Assembly: GCA_052246295.1 (NCBI GenBank)
Contig: JBQQCO010000019.1
Length of the DNA stretch: 64,000 nt
Strand: one strand, 5' to 3'
Origin: Piscibacillus sp052246295
GTDB lineage: Bacteria > Bacillota > Bacilli > Bacillales > Alkalibacillaceae
Each line of letters begins with the position of its first letter. The stretch's first letter is position 1. A program made the position numbers and the translations under genes. Below the pieces are notes generated by a model. That model was given only the letters and a program-made list of their open reading frames with translations. It had not been told where the DNA came from and searched no databases. Shown here in pieces: positions 49,970 through 59,134 of the stretch.

Positions 49970-50530
49970 ATGGTCATTTTAAAGAAAATTGAACAACATC
50001 TTGAAGAATGGTTGTTAGTCATTTTTGGTAGTGTCATGACAGCTGTCATTTTTCTACAAGTTGTGATGAGGGAGATGGGGAATTCACTCTCTTGGTCGGA
50101 AGAATTAGGTCGATATTGTTTTATATGGCTTGTTTATATAGGTATTAGTTATGGTGTTAAAAAGCAACGTCATATTAAAGTGGATGTATTGTTAGTTTTA
50201 TTAAAAGATAAATGGAAAGTTGTTTTATCGCTATTTGCAAACCTTTTATTCTTAGTGTTTGCTGCATTAGTCGTGTATTACGGTACAGAGATCTCATCTA
50301 ATCTTTTAAGGTTGGGTCAAAAGTCTCCTGCCTTACAAATTGAGATGGGGATTGTGTATTTAGCAGCCCCTATAGGTATGGGACTTACCATGTTCCGCCT
50401 TGTTCAAAACATGTATAGTCAAGTTTTAATGTTAATCGGTAAAAAAGAAATGGATGTAGCGGACGAGAGAGAAAGAATATTAGAGGAAGAGGAGGAGTTG
50501 ACAGATGACAGTAGCGGTCCTGTTCGGTAG
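49970..50530 (+). CDS. dctQ: TRAP transporter small permease (DctQ)
   Basis: Small membrane subunit of 186 residues with four predicted membrane segments and the SWSEELGRYCFIWLVYIG motif near 44-61 that is typical of DctQ. GAGGTGAAGAC precedes the ATG. Acidic C-terminal tail. Overlaps dctM by 26 bases. Sodium or proton gradient-driven importer together with dctM and dctP. Confidence 0.92.
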   Translation: MVILKKIEQHLEEWLLVIFGSVMTAVIFLQVVMREMGNSLSWSEELGRYCFIWLVYIGISYGVKKQRHIKVDVLLVLLKDKWKVVLSLFANLLFLVFAALVVYYGTEISSNLLRLGQKSPALQIEMGIVYLAAPIGMGLTMFRLVQNMYSQVLMLIGKKEMDVADERERILEEEEELTDDSSGPVR

Positions 50531-51785
50531 TTTCGCGTTATTATTACTTCTAAGTGTCCCGATTGGAATTGCTTTAGGGATCTCGACGTTATTAACGATT
50601 GTATATTCTGAGTCTGTTCCAATTCTCTTCCTTATGAAAGAGCTTATTACGTCATTAGATTCTTTCCCAATTATGGCGGTACCATTCTTTATCCTAGCAG
50701 GTGAAATCATGGGTAAAGGTGGTATTTCGGAAAGATTATTCAATTTCGCCAACTCGTTAGTCGGAAGTAAAACTGGTGGATTCGCGATTGCTACGATTGT
50801 AACGTGTATGTTTTTTGCGGCAATCTCTGGCTCTGGTCCTGCAACGGTTGCAGCGATTGGTTCAATCATGATTCCTGCTATGGTTCGTAAAGGGTATGAT
50901 AAACCGTTTGCAACAGCAACAGTAGCAGCTGCAGGTTCCATTGGTGTTATCATTCCGCCAAGTATCCCGATGGTCATCTATGGTGTAACAGGTGGAGCTT
51001 CAGTTGGTGATATGTTTATCGCAGGTATTTTACCTGGAATCTTAGTTGGTGTAGCACTTATGGCTTGGGCTTATATCTACTCTAAGAAAAAAGGTTATAA
51101 AGGTACGCTTGAGAAAATCACAATCAGTCACATTCTAAAATCATTTTGGGATGCCAAGTGGGCAATGGTGATTCCAGTTATTATCTTAGGTGGTATTTAT
51201 GGCGGTATTTTTACACCAACAGAAGCTGCTGTAGTAGCCGTTGTTTATGGTTTAGTTGTTGGTCTATTCTTACACAGAGAGCTTAAGATTAAACACTTAC
51301 CAAAAATTATTGCAGATTCATCTCTAACAACTGCAACGGTATTAATTATCGTTGGTACAGCAAATGCGTTTGGTAAACTACTTACGATTGAACAAATTCC
51401 AAACCAAATCGCAGAGTGGATGCTTGCGTTAACGGAAAGTAAAATTTTACTGATTTTACTCATTACAGCTCTATTATTATTAGTTGGTTGTTTTATGGAC
51501 ACAATCGCAGCGATTATTATTTTAACGCCAATATTATTACCGATTGCGTTGAATATCGGATATGACCCGATTCATTTCGGTATTATTATGGTCGTTAGCT
51601 TGGCGATTGGGTTTATTACGCCTCCTCTTGGGGTTAACCTATTCGTCAGTTCGGGGATATCAGGGCTTTCGATTGAAAGGATATCAAAAGCTGTCATTCC
51701 ATTCTTCTTAGCTATGGTATTCTCTGTCTTGATGATCGTGTTTATACCTGAAATTTCATTATGGTTAATCTCGCTAGGAGATTAA
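50505..51785 (+). CDS. dctM: TRAP transporter large permease (DctM)
   Basis: Large membrane subunit of 426 residues with about 12 membrane segments. GSGPATVAAIGSIMIPAM (near 105-122), IPPSIPMVIYG (near 149-159) and the C-terminal FITPPLGVNLFV motif are typical. GAGGAGG lies ten bases before the ATG within dctQ. Confidence 0.93.
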   Translation: MTVAVLFGSFALLLLLSVPIGIALGISTLLTIVYSESVPILFLMKELITSLDSFPIMAVPFFILAGEIMGKGGISERLFNFANSLVGSKTGGFAIATIVTCMFFAAISGSGPATVAAIGSIMIPAMVRKGYDKPFATATVAAAGSIGVIIPPSIPMVIYGVTGGASVGDMFIAGILPGILVGVALMAWAYIYSKKKGYKGTLEKITISHILKSFWDAKWAMVIPVIILGGIYGGIFTPTEAAVVAVVYGLVVGLFLHRELKIKHLPKIIADSSLTTATVLIIVGTANAFGKLLTIEQIPNQIAEWMLALTESKILLILLITALLLLVGCFMDTIAAIIILTPILLPIALNIGYDPIHFGIIMVVSLAIGFITPPLGVNLFVSSGISGLSIERISKAVIPFFLAMVFSVLMIVFIPEISLWLISLGD

Positions 51786-51791
51786 TCACAT

Positions 51792-51832
51792 GCTGGCAGA
51801 GTGGTCGGCCATTCTGTCAGTTGCTTTTTTAT
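51792..51832 (+). terminator. Rho-independent terminator after dctM
   Basis: CTGGCAGA with TCTGTCAG and inner TGG/CCA, then GCTTTTTTATT. 51859-51896 carries the GCNNNCGGAAAGCGTCCGC-like tail of the dispersed repeat and nothing else. Confidence 0.75.
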
Positions 51833-51926
51833 TTAGTTAATCATGTGACATCACTTTCGGTGACGCTTGCCACAGAAAGCGTCCGCGGTTAGCGATATTT
51901 TATTTAACATCTAAGGAGTGCATGAG

Positions 51927-52574
51927 ATGAGTAAGATTAAAGATTTGGAGCGTCTGAAAGAGTCTGGTGTTGTAGCCGTTCTAAGACGTGTTCCGAAAGA
52001 GAAGTTATTTCCGTTAGTTGAAACATTAGTTAGTGCTGGCGTGAACGTCTTAGAGCTTACAGTTGATAGTGAAGATGCTTATCAATCAATTAAAGAGCTG
52101 CGCAAACAATTCAGTGACCAGGCATTAATTGGAGCTGGGACCGTTTTAATAACTGATGAGGCAACAGAAGCCATTGATGCAGGAGCTCAGTTCATTTTCT
52201 CACCATCTTTTGATGAAGACGTTGTAAAATTAAGTGTAGATCGTGACGTCATTTCGATTCCAGGTGTTATGACACCTACAGAAGTCGTCAAAGCTCATCA
52301 GGCAGGTGCTGATGTTGTGAAAATTTTCCCTGCTTCTGCTGTTGGACCAAAATACTTAAAAGATCTACAAGGTCCATTAGGGCATATTCCAATGATCCCA
52401 ACAGGTGGTGTTAGTGTTGATAATACAGCGTCATTTATCCGAAATGGGGCTGTGGCAGTTGGAGTCGGTGGCTCGTTAATCGATAAAAAACTAATTGAAC
52501 AAGATGATTGGTCAGCAATGAAAGCAAAAGCAGAAGCGATTAAAGCAGAAGTTGAAAAAGGAAGGCGTGCATAA
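51927..52574 (+). CDS. eda: KDPG/KDPGal aldolase
   Basis: Class I aldolase splitting 2-keto-3-deoxy-6-phosphogluconate or -galactonate to pyruvate and glyceraldehyde 3-phosphate; 215 residues, cytosolic. The Schiff-base Lys132 is in VKIFPAS; catalytic Glu near 43 in VLELTV and GAGTVL near 69. ATG at 51927 after AAGGAG. Next gene is dgoD, so the natural substrate may be the galactonate product (DgoA role) rather than Entner-Doudoroff KDPG; no edd is nearby. Confidence 0.92.
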   Translation: MSKIKDLERLKESGVVAVLRRVPKEKLFPLVETLVSAGVNVLELTVDSEDAYQSIKELRKQFSDQALIGAGTVLITDEATEAIDAGAQFIFSPSFDEDVVKLSVDRDVISIPGVMTPTEVVKAHQAGADVVKIFPASAVGPKYLKDLQGPLGHIPMIPTGGVSVDNTASFIRNGAVAVGVGGSLIDKKLIEQDDWSAMKAKAEAIKAEVEKGRRA

Positions 52575-52575
52575 C

Positions 52576-53724
52576 TTGAAAATAACGAAGCTGACAACTT
52601 ATGTCGTGCCACCAAGGTGGTGCTTCCTTAAAGTAGAAACTGATGAAGGGCTTGTCGGTTGGGGTGAACCTGTCATTGAAGGGCGAGCGGAAACCGTTCA
52701 AGCTGCTGTTCATGAATTAGAAGACTATTTAATCGGAAAGAATCCACTTCATATTGAAGATCATTGGAATGTCATGTACCGTGCTGGTTTTTATCGTGGT
52801 GGACCGATTATGATGAGTGCAATCGCGGGGATTGACCAAGCACTTTGGGACATAAAAGGAAAATATTATCAGACCCCTGTCTATGAATTAATGGGTGGTG
52901 CTTGCCGAGATTCGATTAAAGTATATTCTTGGATTGGGGGCGACCGTCCTTCTGATGTGGGGCAGTCTGCTAAAGACGTAGTGGATAAAGGATTCCATGC
53001 GATTAAAATGAATGGGACTGAAGAGCTTCAGTATATTGATACGTACGATAAAATTGACCAAGTCGTTGAACGCGTACAGGCGGTTAGAGATGCGGTTGGA
53101 CAAAATATTGGAATCGGTATTGATCTTCACGGACGCGTTCATAAACCGATGGCGAAAATTTTAGCAAAAGAACTGGAACCTTATCGTCTAATGTTTATCG
53201 AAGAGCCTGTTCTACCAGAAAACAATGAGGCATTAAGAGATATTGCGACTCATACGGCAACCCCTATCGCAACTGGTGAGAGAATGTATTCACGTTGGGA
53301 CTTCAAGCCATTATTAGAAGATGGATACGTGGACATCATTCAACCAGACTTGTCACATGCAGGTGGTATTACAGAAGTTAAGAAGATCGCTAGTATGGCA
53401 GAAGCTTATGATGTTGGACTGGCGCCACACTGTCCACTAGGTCCAATTGCGCTTGCAGCTTGTTTACAAGTGGATGCGACAAGTCATAATGCGTTTATTC
53501 AAGAACAAAGCTTAGGAATTCATTATAATAAAGGCAATGATTTGTTAGACTATATTGAAGACCGATCTGTTTTCGATTATCAGGACGGCCATGTTAAATT
53601 GCCTAAAGGTCCTGGATTAGGAATATCCATCAATGAAGAATATGTTAAGGAAATGGCTGAGAAAGGCCATCGTTGGCGTAACCCTGTATGGAGACACCAA
53701 GACGGAACTGTTGCTGAATGGTAA
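52576..53724 (+). CDS. dgoD: D-galactonate dehydratase (enolase superfamily)
   Basis: Enolase-superfamily acid sugar dehydratase, 382 residues, the same length as E. coli DgoD. The TTG at 52576 gives the N-terminus MKITKLTTYVVPPRWCFLK, nearly identical in layout to DgoD. Metal ligands: Asp in IDLHGR (near 183), Glu in FIEEPV (near 209) and Glu in ATGERM (near 235); catalytic His in APHCPLGP. Turns D-galactonate (or gluconate) into 2-keto-3-deoxy acid for the kinase at 37740 and the aldolase just before it. Confidence 0.93.
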   Translation: MKITKLTTYVVPPRWCFLKVETDEGLVGWGEPVIEGRAETVQAAVHELEDYLIGKNPLHIEDHWNVMYRAGFYRGGPIMMSAIAGIDQALWDIKGKYYQTPVYELMGGACRDSIKVYSWIGGDRPSDVGQSAKDVVDKGFHAIKMNGTEELQYIDTYDKIDQVVERVQAVRDAVGQNIGIGIDLHGRVHKPMAKILAKELEPYRLMFIEEPVLPENNEALRDIATHTATPIATGERMYSRWDFKPLLEDGYVDIIQPDLSHAGGITEVKKIASMAEAYDVGLAPHCPLGPIALAACLQVDATSHNAFIQEQSLGIHYNKGNDLLDYIEDRSVFDYQDGHVKLPKGPGLGISINEEYVKEMAEKGHRWRNPVWRHQDGTVAEW

Positions 53725-53748
53725 TGAAGTTTAAATGGAGGTGCTCTT

Positions 53749-54009
53749 ATGTCAGAGTCCATTAGTGAAAATATTCGTATTCAATTAAGTGATGCTCAAA
53801 CAATCATGGATTTGAGTCAGTTAATTCAAAAGTATGATGCTGAAATTTTTCTAAAAAAGAATGTTCATGGTAGTATGAGAGAAGCGAACTTAAAAAGTAT
53901 CTTAGGTTTAATTAACCTTCAATTGTCTGGTGATGATCAAGTCACCATTATTTGTGAAGGACCTGAAGCTAAAGATGCTTTAGAAGCAATTAAAGATTTC
54001 TTGAAATAA
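53749..54009 (+). CDS. HPr/Crh-like protein without the phosphorylatable histidine
   Basis: Protein of 86 residues aligning with HPr/Crh: the NLKSILGLINLQLS segment matches HPr around Ser46 (here Ser50), and EIFLKKNVHGSMREAN, VTIICEGPEAKDALEAI follow the HPr order. The active-site loop of HPr (GLHARPA) is replaced by SDAQTIM, so it cannot be phosphorylated by EI. Crh of Bacillus likewise lacks His15 but keeps Ser46 for HPr kinase. GGAGGTG precedes the ATG. It is the last gene of the TRAP/eda/dgoD operon, so a role in CcpA co-regulation or as a local sensor is suggested (inference). Confidence 0.72.
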   Translation: MSESISENIRIQLSDAQTIMDLSQLIQKYDAEIFLKKNVHGSMREANLKSILGLINLQLSGDDQVTIICEGPEAKDALEAIKDFLK

Positions 54010-54019
54010 GTAAGATGTT

Positions 54020-54049
54020 AAAGCGTCTGTTTACAGGCGCTTTAGTTTT
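54020..54049 (+). terminator. Rho-independent terminator of the sugar-acid operon
   Basis: AAAGCGTCTG and CAGGCGCTTT pair around TTTA with a T-rich tail. Confidence 0.85.
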
Positions 54050-54105
54050 GACTAATATTGACAACATAGATATGAAAGTAACAACAATAGGAAGCTGGTG
54101 TACTT

Positions 54106-55002
54106 ATGGGGATTTTCCTTCAGGTTGTATTGCCGATTGTTAGTGTATTCGCAATCGGTTTTATATTACAGAAGTGGAAGAAGCTAGACGTTAAACCAGT
54201 CTCAGCTGTGACCATTTATATTTTTATACCATTTTTAGTGTTCCAAGCTTTTTACGGTGAAAAGTTTGGCGGAGAGTTTTCGATTATTGTCGCTGTTAAT
54301 TTTATATTATTATTCGCAATCATCGCAGTAACGAAAATATCCTCCTTGTTAAGAAAATGGAATCGCGGTGAAGAAAGTGGTATGATTCTGGCGACGGCAT
54401 TTATGAACTCCGGGAACTACGGGACCCCAATTGTCTTATTCGCGCTAGGTGAAGAGGCATTTCGTTACGCCATTTTGTTTATGGCAGTTCAGACAATCGT
54501 TATGAATTTATTTGGTGTTTATTATGCATCTCGTGGAAATTATGAAATTCGATATGCCATTTATGCTGTGTTTAAAATGCCGACCACATATGCAATTATT
54601 GTAGCGCTTGGCTTAAACTTTTTAGGTGTAGATTTACACTCGCGCGTGATTGAAATGGTAGACTTTATGGCAGCTGTTGCACTACCACTTATGATGATTG
54701 TATTAGGAATGCAGCTAGCTAATATTAAGTTTGATCAGTTTGAAACAGGGAAAGTAGCCCTTGGAACAGTTATAAAATTAGTGCTTATGCCGGTCGTGGC
54801 GTGGTTATGCGTCATGCTTTGGCCAATGCCAGATTTGCTAGGAAAAGTCTTAATAATCTTAGCAGCAATGCCAACTGCAGCTACAACAACCATGTTCGCG
54901 TTAGAGTTTAGATCTCGACCAGACCTTGTTTCAAGTGTCACCTTAGTAACAACCTTGCTAAGCATTGTGACCCTGTCGGTTTTACTCATCTTTTTGGTAT
55001 AA
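54106..55002 (+). CDS. AEC family (auxin efflux carrier-like) permease
   Basis: Membrane protein of 298 residues with about ten membrane segments. The AEC pattern is visible: AFMNSGNYGTPIVLFALG near 103-120 and the C-terminal LAAMPTAATTTMFALEF near 252-268. Family members transport malate, other organic acids or amino acids. Its own transcription unit, after the sugar-acid operon terminator; the ribosome site is weak (AGGAAGCTGG). Confidence 0.88.
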   Translation: MGIFLQVVLPIVSVFAIGFILQKWKKLDVKPVSAVTIYIFIPFLVFQAFYGEKFGGEFSIIVAVNFILLFAIIAVTKISSLLRKWNRGEESGMILATAFMNSGNYGTPIVLFALGEEAFRYAILFMAVQTIVMNLFGVYYASRGNYEIRYAIYAVFKMPTTYAIIVALGLNFLGVDLHSRVIEMVDFMAAVALPLMMIVLGMQLANIKFDQFETGKVALGTVIKLVLMPVVAWLCVMLWPMPDLLGKVLIILAAMPTAATTTMFALEFRSRPDLVSSVTLVTTLLSIVTLSVLLIFLV

Positions 55003-55014
55003 ATTAGGATTTTC

Positions 55015-55050
55015 TTTCATAGGTTTAATAAGTTTAAACCCTTATGAAAG
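55015..55050. terminator. Hairpin after the AEC gene
   Basis: CTTTCATAGGTTTA and TAAACCCTTATGAAAG pair with a small mismatch; AT-rich, no strong T run. Confidence 0.55.
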
Positions 55051-55053
55051 AAG

Positions 55054-55434
55054 ATGAAATCGATGGTCGTATGGATGTTTAGGTTTCGGTCTTATATTTT
55101 TTAGTCGGCGTATTGATGATGGCAATATATGTCACAAGCTCATGATTATACGTTAATAGGTGTACACGTTCATATTAATTTGATAGGGTGGGTATCTTTT
55201 GCTTTAGCAGCTGTTATCTATAAGCTTTATCCAAACGCAGCTAAGAGTTGGATGGCAAAAACACACTTCTGGTTACACACAATTGGCCTCCCACTCATGA
55301 TGTACGCGTTAGCCCAGTACATTCAAGGCGCTGAGTTTGCCGGATTCGTCGCATTTGGCATGATGATGTCATACGCCATTATTCTAGGCGTGATCTTATT
55401 CGTGATAAATGTGTTTGTTAATGTGAGGGATTAA
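55054..55434 (+). pseudogene. Disrupted small membrane protein of the cytochrome-oxidase subunit I-like (cbb3-like) family
   Basis: The open part (ATG 55129 on, 101 residues) reads VHVHINLIGWVSFALAAVIY, then AKTHFWLHTIGLPLMMYAL: the N-terminal haem-binding-like segments of a small standalone relative of cytochrome oxidase subunit I. These proteins normally start with an extra membrane helix. That helix is present upstream but in another frame (LYFLVGVLMMAIYVTS at 55092-55136), and the expected first residues (MKSMVVWMFRFRSYIF) are read from 55054 in the original frame. One T lost from the run at 55097-55102 and one extra base near 55138 would explain this. Pseudogene, sequencing error or recoding; terminator follows. 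Confidence 0.6.
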
Positions 55435-55435
55435 G

Positions 55436-55471
55436 TAAAAACCAGAACCTGTTGAGCAGGTTCTGGTTTTT
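55436..55471. terminator. Bidirectional rho-independent terminator
   Basis: AAAAACCAGAACCTG pairs perfectly with CAGGTTCTGGTTTTT around TTGAG. Confidence 0.92.
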
Positions 55472-55498
55472 GATTAGAAGTATACGGAGCAGGGTTTT

Positions 55499-55771
55499 GG
55501 TGATAGGAACAGCGTGAATGTTGATAGAGAGTGCGGTTTTGTCGATAGGGACAGCGCGAATGTCGATAGAGTGTAGACTTTTATCGGTTGGGACAGCGCG
55601 AATGTCGATAGAGAGCGCGCATTTGTTGATTGAGACAGCGCCAATGTCGATAGAGAGCGTAGTTTTGTCGATAGGGACAGCGCGAATGTTGATAGAGAGC
55701 ACGGTTTTGTCGATAGGGACAGCGCGAATGTCGATAGAGAGCGCGCTTTTATCAATTGGACACGTTCCGTC
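55499..55771. repeat. 21-bp tandem array C (core GTCGATAG)
   Basis: Thirteen units at exact 21-bp steps from 55499 (55499, 55520, 55541, 55562, 55583, 55604, 55625, 55646, 55667, 55688, 55709, 55730, 55751). Two alternating sub-types, GTCGATAGGGACAGCGCGAAT and GTCGATAGAGAGCGCG + NTTTT, make a 42-bp double unit. Same core as array D. Both strands stay open because the period is seven codons; I regard the ORFs as spurious. Located between convergent genes. 55772-55864 adds a small hairpin, CTCAC-AAAA-GTGAG, before the ABC permease stop. Confidence 0.95.
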
Positions 55772-55864
55772 GTTGGTTGAGCCGTCACGACTCACCAAAA
55801 AAGATTACAACATTATCGATAGAATAGGAAACCCCACTCACAAAAGTGAGCAGGGTAGGGGAGG

Positions 55865-56860
55865 TTAACTTCTGATTTCTTGTCGCATGAATATGGTGTA
55901 AGCAATTAAGAAACAAACCATACTCATAGCAAGTATTCCGATAAATTGTGGCCAAACAATCATTAAGCTTTCGTTAATCGCAAGTGGACTTGGGATGGCG
56001 CCACTTGCTTGTTCCATCGTGACTGGGCCTAACGTTCTGAATCCTGGGTTTAATAAAACCATTGTAATTTCAGAAAACAAGTAGCTAGGTGATAGCCTCA
56101 TGAACGAGGTTATTCTTTCCTGGTTATTGGCCTGTGCTTGTGTATCTTGGAAAAGCTGATCCGGCATACTTGCTGTTACGAGTATGTTAACTAAAATTGA
56201 ATAGAAAACGCTAAAAAATAGCCAAAATGCAATTCCCGATAGTGCAGATGTTGCTGCTTGTTTAAAAACTATTGAAAACAAGATTGATAGTGCGAGCCAA
56301 AATCCAATGTAAACGATAATCATAACCAGATACACGAATACTCGGATAAATTCATCAAACGTCGGTGGAATTCCCATAATTAAGATTCCTAGTGAGAAAA
56401 TCAACGTTCCAAGAATCAAGACTAAATAAGAGATGACCGCGATACTTCCAGTAAACTTGGCTAAAATTAAGTAATCTCTTGGGATTGGTTGCGACATAAT
56501 TCTTAAAAGTGTTTTATTGTTTTTCTCTGAATTGATGGCATCAAAGCCCATTGCGATTCCTAATAACGGCCCTAAAAAGCTCATAAAGGTGACGAATGGT
56601 GGTAGAGTTCCGTTTTCACCAGATATGGTAAAAATCTTTAAGTATAGATATAGCTCTTCACCTGCATCGAGGTTGCTTGCGGCCTCTCGGACCTGAGTCA
56701 GAGCAGCATATAATGAACCGATACATGTTAATAGGATAATGACCATTAAGATGTTAAAACGAATACTCTTCATATGGTCGCGGATTTCTTTTCCCACTAA
56801 CACCCAAAAAGGGCTATTAATGAATTTTTCTAAAACTAGATTAACTTTCTCTCGATCCAA
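55865..56860 (-). CDS. ABC-2 type transporter permease
   Basis: Membrane subunit of 331 residues with six predicted membrane segments and a large extracytoplasmic loop after the first (about 60-105). ABC2_membrane_4-like; DAINSEKNNKTLLRIMSQPIPRD is a cytosolic loop near 119-141 typical of the family. The TTG at 56860 follows AAGGAGGTGA with five bases; a GTG at 56869 lies within the ribosome site. Overlaps the ATPase gene by 20 bases. Exports an unknown substrate together with the ATPase and the NEW3 protein. Confidence 0.88.
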   Translation of the reverse strand: MDREKVNLVLEKFINSPFWVLVGKEIRDHMKSIRFNILMVIILLTCIGSLYAALTQVREAASNLDAGEELYLYLKIFTISGENGTLPPFVTFMSFLGPLLGIAMGFDAINSEKNNKTLLRIMSQPIPRDYLILAKFTGSIAVISYLVLILGTLIFSLGILIMGIPPTFDEFIRVFVYLVMIIVYIGFWLALSILFSIVFKQAATSALSGIAFWLFFSVFYSILVNILVTASMPDQLFQDTQAQANNQERITSFMRLSPSYLFSEITMVLLNPGFRTLGPVTMEQASGAIPSPLAINESLMIVWPQFIGILAMSMVCFLIAYTIFMRQEIRS

Positions 56861-57800
56861 GGTCGTCACCTCCTTGGAAATATTGCTGGTAAATATCGTC
56901 TAACCCGAACGATAAAGGACGGAAGCTGATTAAATTAAATCCACCGTCTTTAATGAGTGAGGTTGCTAATTGACCCTCATCTTTTTGGTTAGTTGTAACG
57001 TGTATTGCTTGGTCGTAAACAGTTGTTTTTATAGTTGGATTATAGGAATGGATAAACTCTTCAGCTTGTTCAGCAGGTTCCTTTACCACAATTTCATATT
57101 GAAATGAATGTCTATCTAGTAACTGATGTTGGAGGTCTTCAATCGTGCCTTCCGCTAGCAACTCTCCTTTTACAAAAATTCCAACACGATCACAAATTTG
57201 TTGAACGTGATGGAGATGGTGTGATGAAAGAAGAATTGTAATCCCTTTTTCTACACTTAACTCCTTAATCATTTGTAAAAATTCTTGAATCCCTTTAGGA
57301 TCAATTCCTAGTGTTGGTTCATCCATAATAATAATCGAAGGTTCTTTAATTAACGTATCAGCTAAACCTAGTCGTTGCTTCATTCCTCGAGAGTATTTGC
57401 CTGCTTTTTTGTACATAGCATGTGTTAGACCTACTTGATCTAGCAGCTGTTTAGCTTTTTCTTTGGCTTCTGATGTTGAAAAACCATTTAATTTTGCGGT
57501 CAAAATAAGGTTCTCTATACCTGATAGATCCTCGTAAACACCAACATGGTCAGGTAAAAACCCCACCTTTTCCTTAATAGCAATTGGTTGCTTTGTTGGT
57601 GAAATGCCTTCGATAAATAACTCACCATCAGTTGGCTCGGTTAATCCAAGTAGCATAAAAATAGTGGTTGATTTTCCTGCACCATTTGGGCCCAGTAATC
57701 CATAAATTTCACCTTTATTAATGGACAAATTTAACCTGTTAACGGCTGTTACCTCTTTGTACTTTTTGACAATATTAGTTAGTTCAATCACATGACTCAT
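56841..57800 (-). CDS. ABC transporter ATP-binding protein
   Basis: ATPase of 319 residues. Walker A GPNGAGKST (near 38-46), signature YSRGMKQRLGLA (near 133-144), Walker B IIIMDEPTLGID (near 153-164) and the H-loop SSHHLHHV. The C-terminal about 90 residues form an extra domain. GGGAGGAGG precedes the ATG, three bases after the NEW3 gene stop. Partner of the permease at 55865. Confidence 0.95.
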   Translation of the reverse strand: MSHVIELTNIVKKYKEVTAVNRLNLSINKGEIYGLLGPNGAGKSTTIFMLLGLTEPTDGELFIEGISPTKQPIAIKEKVGFLPDHVGVYEDLSGIENLILTAKLNGFSTSEAKEKAKQLLDQVGLTHAMYKKAGKYSRGMKQRLGLADTLIKEPSIIIMDEPTLGIDPKGIQEFLQMIKELSVEKGITILLSSHHLHHVQQICDRVGIFVKGELLAEGTIEDLQHQLLDRHSFQYEIVVKEPAEQAEEFIHSYNPTIKTTVYDQAIHVTTNQKDEGQLATSLIKDGGFNLISFRPLSFGLDDIYQQYFQGGDDLGSRES

Positions 57801-57803
57801 GGC

Positions 57804-58961
57804 CTACCTCCTCCCATATTTGCGGATGAGGAAGAATAGACTTGCCACAACTCCTATGATTAATAAAACACCAATCCATCCCCATAGCATCGATGTCTTC
57901 ACACTCATTCTAAATTGAGCCTCACTTGAAGCTTCATCTGCGCTTGCAGATAATGTCATGACATAATCACCAGCAAGGGCTTGATCACTTGCTTTGACCG
58001 TTGCTTTAAGTTTTTTGGATTCACCCGCTTTTAATTCGTTCACTTCAGGCTCAGAAAATTCTACCTCCCATTTAGATGGTGCGTTGCTAGATAATGCAAT
58101 GTTAGACAAATCGGACGTACCTGTATTTTCAATAACTAAGTCTAAAGTTGTTTCATCACCAGCTTGAATGTCACCGCTTAATCTACCATCAGATGTTGTT
58201 AAATTTAGATCATAAGACCCTGTAATGACCGATTCTAGTAATACTTCAGATGTTGTTTGCCCAGATTCCGCAACAACTGGAATCTCATACGTTCCTTTTT
58301 TAACGTTTTCAGCAGGATTGATCTCGACTTCTACTTTTTTTGAATCACGAGATTCTACTGTCACACTCGTTACATTGTTTCCATCAGCTTTAAAAGTAGA
58401 TTGCCAGCCATTGGGGACTTGGGCTGACAATGCGTAGGTTTGTTCTTGGGCTGTTCTGTTAGACAATTCTAGCGAATACGTAAAAGTTGCTTTAGAGTCC
58501 CCTTCCATGTTTGGTTGGTCTACCGTTAAATCTGTTTGAAAGGTTCCTTCTTCTGAAATGGTGACTGTGATTGGCAGCGTCGTCGTCGTACCATTGTTTG
58601 AAGTGGCTACAACATCAAAGCTATAATCCCCTTTTTCTATTTGTAATGGTACTTCAAGGTCTACCGTAAAATTTTCTGAGCTATTAGGTGCTACGGCAAG
58701 TTCGCTGACCGTTTTAGACCCTGATGAAAGTTGATAAGACCACTCTTTAGGTAAATCCTCCACGCTAAGTTTTAATCGCTGAACTTCAGACGAATCGTTC
58801 ATGATTTCTATATCATAGGTAAGCGATTCGCCAGGTGTCACAGTTGTACCGGTATAAGGTGTGAAAAGCGTAATTCCTCCTGCTGCACCAATAGACAAAG
58901 GGGAAATCACCCCAATCATAAGTGCACTAATGATGGTTAAGGATAACAATTTCTTTATCAT
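57804..58961 (-). CDS. Surface NEW3-domain protein with C-terminal membrane anchor
   Basis: Exported protein of 385 residues: signal peptide (about 1-26), three tandem NEW3-type beta-sandwich modules (about 30-130, 140-240, 245-350, each with a pattern like TYDIEIMNDSSEVQRL, PKEWSYQL, APNSSENFTV) and a C-terminal helix (MLWGWIGVLLIIGVVASLFF) with a basic tail. First gene of the ABC operon and divergent from an ECF sigma factor gene. The modules probably bind sugar or wall polymers outside the membrane and feed the ABC complex. Similar modules occur in the PIG-L protein at 3124. Confidence 0.85.
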   Translation of the reverse strand: MIKKLLSLTIISALMIGVISPLSIGAAGGITLFTPYTGTTVTPGESLTYDIEIMNDSSEVQRLKLSVEDLPKEWSYQLSSGSKTVSELAVAPNSSENFTVDLEVPLQIEKGDYSFDVVATSNNGTTTTLPITVTISEEGTFQTDLTVDQPNMEGDSKATFTYSLELSNRTAQEQTYALSAQVPNGWQSTFKADGNNVTSVTVESRDSKKVEVEINPAENVKKGTYEIPVVAESGQTTSEVLLESVITGSYDLNLTTSDGRLSGDIQAGDETTLDLVIENTGTSDLSNIALSSNAPSKWEVEFSEPEVNELKAGESKKLKATVKASDQALAGDYVMTLSASADEASSEAQFRMSVKTSMLWGWIGVLLIIGVVASLFFLIRKYGRR

Positions 58962-59072
58962 GTTCTAAATTCCCCCTAAATATTTTTTACTCATAAGTGA
59001 TACGCACTTGAGACATTATTGGATTTATATTTTTTAAAAAAAGTTTTGTCGAGAAGTAGTACTTAATTTTTC

Positions 59073-59100
59073 TTGACAGATTCTAAACTCCTCATAAAAA
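59073..59100 (+). promoter_or_regulatory. Possible sigma-A promoter of the ECF sigma gene
   Basis: TTGACA (59073-59078) and TAAAAA (59095-59100), 16 bp spacing, 35 bp before the sigma gene. An ECF-type self promoter was not recognised. Confidence 0.45.
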
Positions 59101-59134
59101 TAATAGATAAACAGGTTAAAAAGGGAGGGCGTGG

